61,902 bases of DNA from Chloroflexota bacterium (GTDB taxonomy: Bacteria > Chloroflexota > Dehalococcoidia > DSTF01 > RBG-16-68-14): NCBI GenBank assembly GCA_003228685.1, contig QIFC01000030.1, positions 1-61,902 on the forward strand, read 5' to 3'. Positions 55,478-61,902 of this stretch are shown piece by piece. The position numbers and the translations under genes are program-made. The notes under the pieces were generated by a model. The model worked only from the letters and a program-made list of their open reading frames with translations, made no database searches and had not been told where the DNA came from. Each line of letters starts with the position of its first letter. Position 1 is the stretch's first letter.

Positions 55478-57465
55478 GCGCCATCGACGAAGTCAAGAGT
55501 CGCGTCGACATCGTCGACTTGATCGGCGAGTCGGTCAGCCTCCAGAAGGCTGGCCGCAACTTCAGGGCTCTCTGCCCCTTCCATCAAGAGAAGACGCCAT
55601 CGTTTCACGTTTCGCCGGACCGCCAGACCTGGCACTGCTTTGGCGCCTGCGGGACAGGCGGCGATATCTTCTCGTTCATCATGACGCAGCAAGACATTGA
55701 GTTCGGCGAAGCGCTCCGCCAGCTTGCCGACCGCGGCGGCGTCACGCTGCCAGACCGCCGCGACCCCAAGGAGACCGACCGCGACGAGCGGCTGCTCCAG
55801 GCAAATGAGGCCGCTGCCGCCTACTACCACAACGCGCTCCTCCATTCCGAAGACGGCGCCGGCGCGCGTGATTACCTTGTAGAACGAGGCCTGGACGGAG
55901 CCACGATCGAGGCCTTCCAGCTCGGCATGAGCCCCGACACGTGGGAATCGCTCCGCACGCATCTCACGGAGCGCGGTTTCACGCCTGACGAATTGCTGGC
56001 CGCAGGGCTGCTCGTGGAGAGCGAGCGCGGCGGCTATGACCGCTTCCGCGGTCGCCTCATGTTCCCCATTCGCGACCAGCGCGGCCGCGTCGTCGGGTTC
56101 GGTGCTCGGGCCATGGCAGTCGACGGCGAAGAGACGACCGGCGCGCCGGGAGCCAAGTACATCAATACGCCGCAGACATCCCTGTTCGACAAGAGCGGCA
56201 TTCTCTACGCCCTCGACCGGGCGAAAGACGCGATCCGCAGAGAGAAGAGCGTCATCGTCGTCGAGGGCTATATGGACGTCATCGCCGCGCACCAGCACGG
56301 CATCACAAACGTAATCGCATCGATGGGCACCGCCCTCACCGAGCGCCAGATTAAAGAGCTGGAGCGCTTTAGGTCGAAGATTCTCCTCGCCATGGACGCT
56401 GACTCGGCAGGGATCGAAGCTACCCTCCGCGCTCTGCAAGAGGCTGGCAACGCGGGCGCCATGCGAGCCGGACCGGCCGTCGTGCATCCCGCGGAACTTG
56501 GCGACGAAGAGTTCTCATCGCGAGCCATCGAATGGACGCGAGACGCCCTCAAGCGCGCGTCCGTCAACTTCTTCGTCATCCCGCTGCTGGGCAAGGACCC
56601 CGACGAGATGATCCGCGCCGACCGCGCCGCTTGGGACAACGCCGTCGCTTCGGCGAAGCCCTTCACGGACCATATCTTCGACACGGTGGCGGGCCGCAAG
56701 GACCTAACGCAGCCAAGAGAGCGCTCAGAGCTGATGGCGGAGTTGATCCCCGTCGTTCGGTTGATCGAAGAACCCATCTTTCGCGCGCATTACGAACAGC
56801 GGCTGGCGCGACTGGCTCAGATCGATGAGGACGTTCTCCGTGGCGAACTGCGAAAGCCGCTTGCCAGACCAAGCCGGCGCGGGCAGGCCGCGCCCTCCCA
56901 AGCGCCGCCCGCGCGCCGCGAGCCGGCGGAGGAATTCTTGCTCGCGCTCTTGCTGCGCCACCCAGACCTCCGGCCGGAGGCCAAGAGCATTGCTCAGGAG
57001 GTGTTCCTGCTGAGCGAACACCGAGCGATCTTTCACGCCTGGCTCGATACGTCCGACGTGGAGTCGGTCCGCGAGGCGCTTCCAGAAGACCTGGCGCCAC
57101 ACCTTGAGCGAGTGCTCGGCCGCGAACTGCCCGTGCTAGAAGGCGCCAATCTGCGCGACGCATTCGAGGATTGCGTCCGGCGGATCGAATGGCGTAAACT
57201 GTCGGCGGCCAAACATGCCAGCACGGCAGCCCTCACGGAGCCAACCGCTCAGCCATTCATGAGCGCAGCCGTGGAAGAGGCAATTACCCTGCAAGCGAAC
57301 AAGCCCGCCGACAAGGATCGGCCGCCCGCGAGTGACGCGAAGACGTTGGAGCTTGCGACAAGCCTGATCGAAGATCAAGAGATGGGCCGGCGACTCCATG
57401 AGACGGCGGCCGGAGCCAGCGCTTCCCAGCAAACGGACCCCTCTCAGGAGAAACAAGGTGAGTGA
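55474..57465 (+). CDS. dnaG: DNA primase
   Basis: 663 residues, synthesises RNA primers for replication. The N-terminal CHC2 zinc finger has Cys34, His37, Cys55 and Cys59. The RNA-polymerase-like core includes [11 protein letters not shown] and [18 protein letters not shown]. The Toprim acidic motif [17 protein letters not shown] begins near residue 260, followed by [12 protein letters not shown]. The C-terminal helicase-binding region is about 440-600. Start overlaps the SH3 gene; stop TGA overlaps the next ATG by one base, so dnaG and rpoD are coupled as in other bacteria, but rpsU is absent from the group. Confidence 0.96.
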   Translation: MSAIDEVKSRVDIVDLIGESVSLQKAGRNFRALCPFHQEKTPSFHVSPDRQTWHCFGACGTGGDIFSFIMTQQDIEFGEALRQLADRGGVTLPDRRDPKETDRDERLLQANEAAAAYYHNALLHSEDGAGARDYLVERGLDGATIEAFQLGMSPDTWESLRTHLTERGFTPDELLAAGLLVESERGGYDRFRGRLMFPIRDQRGRVVGFGARAMAVDGEETTGAPGAKYINTPQTSLFDKSGILYALDRAKDAIRREKSVIVVEGYMDVIAAHQHGITNVIASMGTALTERQIKELERFRSKILLAMDADSAGIEATLRALQEAGNAGAMRAGPAVVHPAELGDEEFSSRAIEWTRDALKRASVNFFVIPLLGKDPDEMIRADRAAWDNAVASAKPFTDHIFDTVAGRKDLTQPRERSELMAELIPVVRLIEEPIFRAHYEQRLARLAQIDEDVLRGELRKPLARPSRRGQAAPSQAPPARREPAEEFLLALLLRHPDLRPEAKSIAQEVFLLSEHRAIFHAWLDTSDVESVREALPEDLAPHLERVLGRELPVLEGANLRDAFEDCVRRIEWRKLSAAKHASTAALTEPTAQPFMSAAVEEAITLQANKPADKDRPPASDAKTLELATSLIEDQEMGRRLHETAAGASASQQTDPSQEKQGE

Positions 57466-58958
57466 TGGCCAAGACCAACGGTAGGCGAACGGCGATGAAA
57501 CGTAAGGCTGTCGCGCCTGCGGACAGGTCCAAAGACGGCGAGATGGAAGAGATCTATGCCCAACTGGCCGACAGTGTCGCCGCCCTCAACTCCACTAAGC
57601 TCGGGGCGGCTGCTAAGTCGGCCAGTGAGACGGGATCGTGGAGTAGCAGCGGCGACAAAGAGGCTGAGAAGGCCGAGTCTCAGGAAGGCGTCGATGACCC
57701 CGTCCGCATGTACCTGCGGGAGATCGGTAAGGTCTATCTCCTCTCCGGGGCCGACGAAAAGCGCCTTGCCCGTCACATGGAGGAAGGCAACCACGTAGAG
57801 CACATCGAACAGATCTGGGTTGACGACCACGGCGTATCGCCCAAAGGGAGTGAGATCCTCTTTTGCCTGCTGGACCAACTCCACGAAGAGCGTGGCACGC
57901 TGAGCGCCGTGGCAAAAGCGCTAGGCGTAAAGCGGAGCCCGCTGTCGCACCTCATTGTCGATGAGACGTTTCGCAGCACGATCGACCAAGTAGCTGACGA
58001 AGGCCTCGCGGCCAAGGTCACCAAGGACCTCAAGTGTGAACAGGAAGTTGCCGAGCGCGCCATCGTACGTATCTCGGTCATCACGCATATCCTGACTCCT
58101 GAACTGATCGAGCCTGTCGTCAAGACGCTGGGAGGCGACAAGCACCTGCGCCCTCCGGACTGGGACCGTGTCGGCGAACTCTCGCTGCCGGACGATCAAC
58201 TCCTGTTCTGTTTCCATCAACTGCAAGAGGAGGGGTTCCGGTCAGAGAAAACGCTGACGGAAGCGAACTTGCGTCTCGTCGTCAGCGTTGCCAAGAAGTA
58301 CATCGGGCGCGGCATGTCGCTGCTGGACCTGATCCAAGAGGGCAACATCGGCCTCATCCGTGCGGTAGAGAAGTTCGACTATCGCAAGGGCTACAAGTTC
58401 AGCACCTACGCCACGTGGTGGATCAGACAAGCCATCACGCGCGCCATCGCCGACCAGGCTCGCACCATCCGGATTCCCGTTCACATGGTTGAGACGATCA
58501 ACAAGCTGGTGCGCGTCAGCCGCAAACTAATCCAAGAGTACGGGCGCGAGCCCACGAGCGAGGAGATCGGCAAGGGCATGGAGATCGCCCCTGAGCGTGT
58601 CCGCGAGATCATCAGAGTCTCACAAGAGCCAGTCTCCCTGGAGACGCCCATCGGCGAAGAGGAAGACAGCCACCTCGGCGACTTCCTAGAAGACCCGGAG
58701 GCCCTTGCCCCAGCAGAGGCCGCCTCCCACCAACTCCTCAAGGAGCAGGTGCTCGATGTCCTCGACAGCCTCAGCTACAGAGAGCGAAAAGTGCTTGGCC
58801 TCCGGTTCGGGCTTGAGGACGGCCGGAGCCGGACGCTTGAGGAAGTCGGCCGCGAATTCCAGGTCACGCGCGAGCGGATCCGCCAGATCGAAGCGAAGGC
58901 GCTCCGCAAGCTGCGCCATCCGTCGCGCAGCAAGAAGCTAAAGGACTACCTGGAGTAG
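57465..58958 (+). CDS. rpoD: RNA polymerase primary sigma factor (RpoD/SigA)
   Basis: About 497 residues; ATG 57465 overlaps the dnaG stop, with a GTG at 57462 as alternative. Region 1.2 is [22 protein letters not shown]. Region 2 is [29 protein letters not shown] and [21 protein letters not shown]. Region 3 is [14 protein letters not shown]. Region 4.2 is [30 protein letters not shown]. Between 1.2 and 2 lies a 140-residue insert ([20 protein letters not shown]...) that is larger and different from the E. coli non-conserved region. Full promoter-recognition residues indicate the housekeeping factor. Confidence 0.95.
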   Translation: MAKTNGRRTAMKRKAVAPADRSKDGEMEEIYAQLADSVAALNSTKLGAAAKSASETGSWSSSGDKEAEKAESQEGVDDPVRMYLREIGKVYLLSGADEKRLARHMEEGNHVEHIEQIWVDDHGVSPKGSEILFCLLDQLHEERGTLSAVAKALGVKRSPLSHLIVDETFRSTIDQVADEGLAAKVTKDLKCEQEVAERAIVRISVITHILTPELIEPVVKTLGGDKHLRPPDWDRVGELSLPDDQLLFCFHQLQEEGFRSEKTLTEANLRLVVSVAKKYIGRGMSLLDLIQEGNIGLIRAVEKFDYRKGYKFSTYATWWIRQAITRAIADQARTIRIPVHMVETINKLVRVSRKLIQEYGREPTSEEIGKGMEIAPERVREIIRVSQEPVSLETPIGEEEDSHLGDFLEDPEALAPAEAASHQLLKEQVLDVLDSLSYRERKVLGLRFGLEDGRSRTLEEVGREFQVTRERIRQIEAKALRKLRHPSRSKKLKDYLE

Positions 58959-58965
58959 GTTCCGG

Positions 58966-59101
58966 CTAGTACCACTTCCAGAGCCAGTAGCGCTCAAAAG
59001 CCACCTGCCCCAGTGCCAGACCGGACTCGGCGTCCGCAGCGTGATGTGCCGCGGCTCCGCATAGAAGTCGCCCTGCGCCATGCCAGCGACTCCACCGCCC
59101 C
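58966..59101 (-). pseudogene. Frameshifted 3' fragment duplicating the right-edge gene
   Basis: From 58970 to about 59060 the sequence matches 61812-61902 almost base for base. On the minus strand it reads GMAQGDFYAEPRHITL and on to VWHWG. A one-base deletion (gccacctgcccc against gccaccttgcccc) then breaks the frame before the expected FERYWLWKWY end, whose DNA is still present up to TAG at 58966-58968. It lies right after rpoD. The rest of the 58959-59386 gap is the TetR promoter region. Confidence 0.8.
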
Positions 59102-59239
59102 CCCTACCGCTGGGATGGGACAGTCTTGCGCCTCGACCTGCTTACCAGCCGAATAGAACCTGGCAGAGCCTGACAGGACCATCACGACATGAGGCCACCG
59201 CTCCCGCGAGAGGGCACTTCGCGTACGGCACTACACTCC

Positions 59240-59306
59240 TTGACAGGAAGGTAGAGGCCCGCTTAGAATGGTTACACAGTCACTGACTGGCCGGTCAGTC
59301 AGTGAC
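59240..59306 (+). promoter_or_regulatory. Sigma70 promoter with TetR-type palindromic operator
   Basis: TTGACA (59240-59245), an 18-bp spacer and TAGAAT (59264-59269) form a good promoter. Ten bp further on, GTCACTGACTG-GCCGGT-CAGTCAGTGAC (59279-59306) is a perfect 11-bp inverted repeat over the expected transcription start. TetR regulators often bind TGACTGACCGGTCAGTCA-like sites, so the adjacent TetR gene probably represses itself and the two genes after it. Confidence 0.85.
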
Positions 59307-59386
59307 ACAAAGCACGAGCAGTTGAGTTCGCCGCCTCATCGCTAACTGGCCGGCCGGACCACTTCCGGTGTAACAGGGGAGGTATC

Positions 59387-60049
59387 TTGGCACGAGGGCT
59401 GACGCTGCCACAGCAACGCAAAGCAGAGACGCGATCCCGCATCCTCGATGCGGCCTACCGCGTGTTCGCCCGTCGAGGCTACGAAGCGGCTACCGTGGAA
59501 GAGATCACGGACGAGTGCGGAATCGCCAAGGGAGCGCTCTATGGCCACTTCGACAGTAAGGAGGAGTTGTTCCGGACGATCTTGCTCGATCACGTGCGAC
59601 GCCGATCGGCCGAGACAGCGGCTGGCCTCACGCCACACCTGCCGCTCCGGGAGAGCATCCTTCGTATCATCGAAGCCTCCTGGGTGACGTGCCGGACAGA
59701 CCCGGTCTCGTCGCCCCTGTTCACGGAATTCTGGGCTCTGGCGAGCCGCGAGGAGTGGGGACGTGACGCGGTCGCGGAGCTCTTCGACCACTGCTCTTCC
59801 GCGCTCGGCCAGTTCCTATCCGCCTCCAAGCGCGCGGGCCTCATTCGCGCTGACCTGGACGTCCGGCACGCCGCCCGCCTCATGCTCGCCGTGAACGACG
59901 GCCTCGTCCTCCAGTGGCAGACGCAACCGGACCAGGTGGACATGGACGAGTTCTTGTCCCCGATGGCCGATATGATCACGGCCTACTTGACGGCCACGAA
60001 TCCGGGGGAAGGCTTGATTAGCCCCGAACGAAACGGCGAAGGGCGTTAA
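59387..60049 (+). CDS. TetR/AcrR family transcriptional repressor
   Basis: 220 residues. TTG start at 59387 with GGGGAGGT four nt upstream. The N-terminal HTH is typical: RSRILDAAYRVFARRGYEAATVEEITDECGIAKGALYGHFDSKEELF, recognised by its parts ARRGYEAATVEEI and KGALYGHFDSKEEL. The C-terminal ligand domain is of the AcrR-like type with LSASKRAGLIRADLDVRHAA. Two bp separate it from the sulfurtransferase gene, so the three downstream genes form one operon. The ligand is unknown. Confidence 0.92.
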   Translation: MARGLTLPQQRKAETRSRILDAAYRVFARRGYEAATVEEITDECGIAKGALYGHFDSKEELFRTILLDHVRRRSAETAAGLTPHLPLRESILRIIEASWVTCRTDPVSSPLFTEFWALASREEWGRDAVAELFDHCSSALGQFLSASKRAGLIRADLDVRHAARLMLAVNDGLVLQWQTQPDQVDMDEFLSPMADMITAYLTATNPGEGLISPERNGEGR

Positions 60050-60051
60050 CG

Positions 60052-60954
60052 ATGACCAACTACGAACACCCGGAGGCGCTGGCTTCCACGGAGTGGTTGG
60101 CCAAGCACATCGACGATCCGTCGTTCCGCGTCGTTGACGCTCGTTTCGATGTTCGGCCAACCGCGGACGGGTCGTTCCGTGCCGTGTCGGGTAGGGAAGC
60201 CTACGAGCAAGGCCACATCCCGGGCGCGGTCTTCGTAGACTTCGCGTCGGACCTGGCAGACCCGGAGGACGATATCCCGCTCAACATCCTGTCGCCCGCC
60301 CGGTTCGAGGCGTTGATGAGCAGGCTGGGGATCGGCAACGATAGCATTGTCGTCGTGTACGACGAAAGCGGCGGGACCTGGGCCGCTCGCCTGTGGTGGG
60401 CGCTGCGCTACTACGGCCACGACGCAGCGAAGGTTCTGAACGGCGGCCTGACCAAGTGGACCGTTGAAGGGCGCCCCCTGGAAACGCCAACGCCCGCCCC
60501 TACCACTGCCACCTTCGTAGCGGAGGCGCGCCCGGCGCTCAAGGCCACCTGTGATGAGGTGCGGCAGGCAATCGGAGGCCAAGACGTTCGCATCGTCGAT
60601 GCGTTGCCTGAGGAGTTCTACACGGGTCAGACGCGCCTCTACCCGAGCCACAGAGCCGGGCACATCCCGACGGCGCGGAACGTGCCTGCGCCCGCCAACA
60701 TTGACCCAGCCACCCAGACTCTGCTGCCGCGCGAGGAGCTGGCCCAACTCTGGCGGAGAGTGAGCATAGAGCCGGATCAGCGCGTGATCACCTACTGCGG
60801 GGCCGGCGCATACGGCGCCTACGACCTGTTCGTACTGTACGTCCTGGGGCACGAGAACGTCAGCCTCTACGACGGCTCCTGGATGGAGTGGGGCGCGAAC
60901 CCAGAACTGCCCGTGGAGGCAGGGCCGGGCGACGAGAATCCCGGTTCGAAATAA
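60052..60954 (+). CDS. Sulfurtransferase (two rhodanese domains)
   Basis: 300 residues, thiosulfate or 3-mercaptopyruvate sulfurtransferase. The inactive N-terminal domain has VVDARFDVR, GHIPGAVFVDF and VVVYDESGGTWAARLWWALRYYGH. The active domain has IVDALPEEFYTG, RAGHIPTARNVPAP and the catalytic loop with Cys249 in YCGAGAYGAYD. The loop CGAGAYGA differs from both the classical rhodanese CRKGVT and the MST CGSGVTA loops, so the donor is uncertain. It lies 2 bp after the tetR gene and 14 bp before the AhpD-like gene. Confidence 0.9.
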   Translation: MTNYEHPEALASTEWLAKHIDDPSFRVVDARFDVRPTADGSFRAVSGREAYEQGHIPGAVFVDFASDLADPEDDIPLNILSPARFEALMSRLGIGNDSIVVVYDESGGTWAARLWWALRYYGHDAAKVLNGGLTKWTVEGRPLETPTPAPTTATFVAEARPALKATCDEVRQAIGGQDVRIVDALPEEFYTGQTRLYPSHRAGHIPTARNVPAPANIDPATQTLLPREELAQLWRRVSIEPDQRVITYCGAGAYGAYDLFVLYVLGHENVSLYDGSWMEWGANPELPVEAGPGDENPGSK

Positions 60955-60968
60955 CGAAGGAGGATGCG

Positions 60969-61553
60969 ATGGCTCGCGTAGCGCTGTTAGATCCGGATCA
61001 GGCCACAGGTAAGGCCCGCGAGGTGTTCGAGAGGGTGAAGGGCTACTATCGGATGGTGCCGGGCCTGCAGAAGGCGTTGACCTACCTTCCGGAGACCACA
61101 GACGCCCTCTGGACTCTGAGCCTGGCCACGGCCCAGGAGGGCAACATCCGCGAGGAGCTTAAGCGGGTGTTTTTCGCCGTTACCGCGTATGAGGTGGAGT
61201 GCGAATACTGCACCGCGGCGCACATGATCGCTCTGCTGGGCAAGCAGTGGAGTAGGGACGAGTGTGTCGAGGTGATCGAGGGCCGGCCCTCGCCGCGCCT
61301 CTCTGAGAAGGAGAACGCGGCGGTGAGCTTCGCGCGCGTTGTCGCCCGGCGTCCGGCGGGGGTAACCGACGAGATGACCGATGAACTGCGGGCGGCTGGT
61401 TGGACAGACGCGGAGATCGTCGAGATCGTAGCAGCGGTGGCTCTGATGAAGTACACCACGACCGTGGCCAGCGCGCTCGATGTGCCACTTGAGAAGGCGA
61501 TGGAGGGGGTGGGCGTGAGTTGCGGGGTTCCCCTCGACCGTCTTGACGGCTGA
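60969..61553 (+). CDS. AhpD/carboxymuconolactone decarboxylase-family protein
   Basis: 194 residues. ATG 60969 is chosen for its AAGGAGG at ideal spacing; an earlier ATG at 60888 would overlap the sulfurtransferase. The AhpD-type redox motif Cys78-xx-Cys81-xxx-His85 (ECEYCTAAH) is intact. The helical layout and YRMVPGLQKALTYLP match peroxidase-related members of the family. It likely reduces hydroperoxides or another oxidant, consistent with co-regulation with a sulfurtransferase under TetR control. Confidence 0.88.
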   Translation: MARVALLDPDQATGKAREVFERVKGYYRMVPGLQKALTYLPETTDALWTLSLATAQEGNIREELKRVFFAVTAYEVECEYCTAAHMIALLGKQWSRDECVEVIEGRPSPRLSEKENAAVSFARVVARRPAGVTDEMTDELRAAGWTDAEIVEIVAAVALMKYTTTVASALDVPLEKAMEGVGVSCGVPLDRLDG

Positions 61554-61629
61554 GCAGGCCGACCGCCACCGCGCTGCGGGATGATCGCTTCAATCGGATC
61601 CCCGCTTTGCAGCCCCTGCCGGAAGAGTG

Positions 61630-61658
61630 CCCGCCAAACGAGGCCTCGGCGGGTTTAT
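61630..61658 (+). terminator. Intrinsic terminator of the tetR operon
   Basis: CCCGCC (61630-61635) pairs with GGCGGG (61648-61653), with GAGGCCTC in the loop, followed by TTTAT. It lies 77 bp after the AhpD-like stop. The rest of the 61554-61807 gap shows nothing else. Confidence 0.65.
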
Positions 61659-61807
61659 CTAGGTTCGGGTCGTGCCGCGCCCACGAGCCTTCGTCTGTCG
61701 GCGCTCACCCTTAACCCGTACGGCTCGCTCATTCGATCTATTGACGGAGTAGCCGAGCGCCCGATGCTTGGCGAGCCGCGGACTCTCGAGAGCGCCGACC
61801 GTACTTC

Positions 61808-61902
61808 TCAATACCACTTCCAGAGCCAGTAGCGCTCAAACGCCACCTTGCCCCAGTGCCAGACCGGACTCGGCGTCCGCAGCGTGATGTGCCGCGGCTC
61901 CG
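61808..61902 (-). CDS. 3' end of a minus-strand gene, possibly an FAD-dependent oxidoreductase
   Basis: The last 30 codons of a gene entering from the right edge, stop TGA at 61808-61810. The reading is EPRHITLRTPSP then VWHWGKVAFERYWLWKWY. This W-H-x-G-K-x-x-F-E-x-Y-W-L pattern resembles the end of sulfide:quinone oxidoreductase/NDH-2-like flavoproteins, where a C-terminal amphipathic helix binds the membrane. The family call is from memory of that pattern and is tentative. A frameshifted copy lies at 58966-59101. Confidence 0.6.
   Translation of the reverse strand, partial: EPRHITLRTPSPVWHWGKVAFERYWLWKWY

Noticed and set aside
54718-56487. 589-residue minus-strand frame
   Set aside because: It lies opposite the SH3 and dnaG genes, both clearly coding; its Gly/Ser/Val runs mirror their codon bias.

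Overview
GC-rich bacterial chromosome segment. A Chloroflexota member, probably of the Dehalococcoidia or a related class, is the best guess. The basis is indirect: lipoproteins and secreted proteins ending in degenerate dockerin-like DGVIDLANDILGVI modules, a primary sigma factor with a long insert between regions 1.2 and 2, frequent TTG/GTG starts, and a haloalkane dehalogenase/SDR/epoxide hydrolase neighbourhood. This is inference; no rRNA is present to confirm it.

Layout. (1) 1-13076, minus strand: extracytoplasmic proteins. These are a left-edge partial secreted protein, two WD40-like propeller lipoproteins in tandem, a giant penicillin-acylase-family hydrolase and an RCC1-propeller protein (the last two share a doubled C-terminal dockerin-like tail and have good hairpin terminators), and a small excisionase-type HTH protein. 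(2) 13077-17817: a SARP/BTAD-AAA-TPR regulator behind a control region with an 11-bp-period direct repeat and a large inverted repeat, then an unknown gene. (3) 17972-26812: a secreted CAP-domain protein with a canonical dockerin pair, an Eis-like acetyltransferase, haloalkane dehalogenase, two SDRs, an epoxide hydrolase, GTP cyclohydrolase I, a propeller-like lipoprotein and a phosphotriesterase-family metallohydrolase. (4) 26976-49235: a surface-glycan region. It holds a GT39/PA14 membrane protein, four GT2 transferases (one with a DUF2304-like N-terminal membrane part), a clear UDP-sulfoquinovose synthase (SqdB/SQD1), three very large paralogous membrane proteins of a family I cannot name, an FkbM methyltransferase, two TMTC-like GT-C membrane proteins and a sulfotransferase. 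Two broken pieces of the large paralog family and a duplicated 91-bp leader show recent duplication and decay. (5) 49277-61902: a LuxR-type large ATPase regulator, a small unknown gene, a tRNA trio (Leu-CAA, Gln-TTG, Asn-GTT), the dgt / SH3 protein / dnaG / rpoD run, then a TetR - sulfurtransferase - AhpD-like operon behind a readable sigma70 promoter and palindromic operator. The right edge holds the 3' end of a minus-strand gene whose tail also occurs, frameshifted, just after rpoD.

The most interesting material is the glycan region. UDP-sulfoquinovose synthase lies among GT2/GT-C enzymes and a sulfotransferase, with no recognisable lipid sulfoquinovosyltransferase (SqdX/SQD2-type) in the window. 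It also contains a membrane-protein family with an invariant HEGxGRNxFLRxxEDKMV signature. A sulfonated/sulfated cell-surface glycan or glycoprotein pathway is a reasonable hypothesis.
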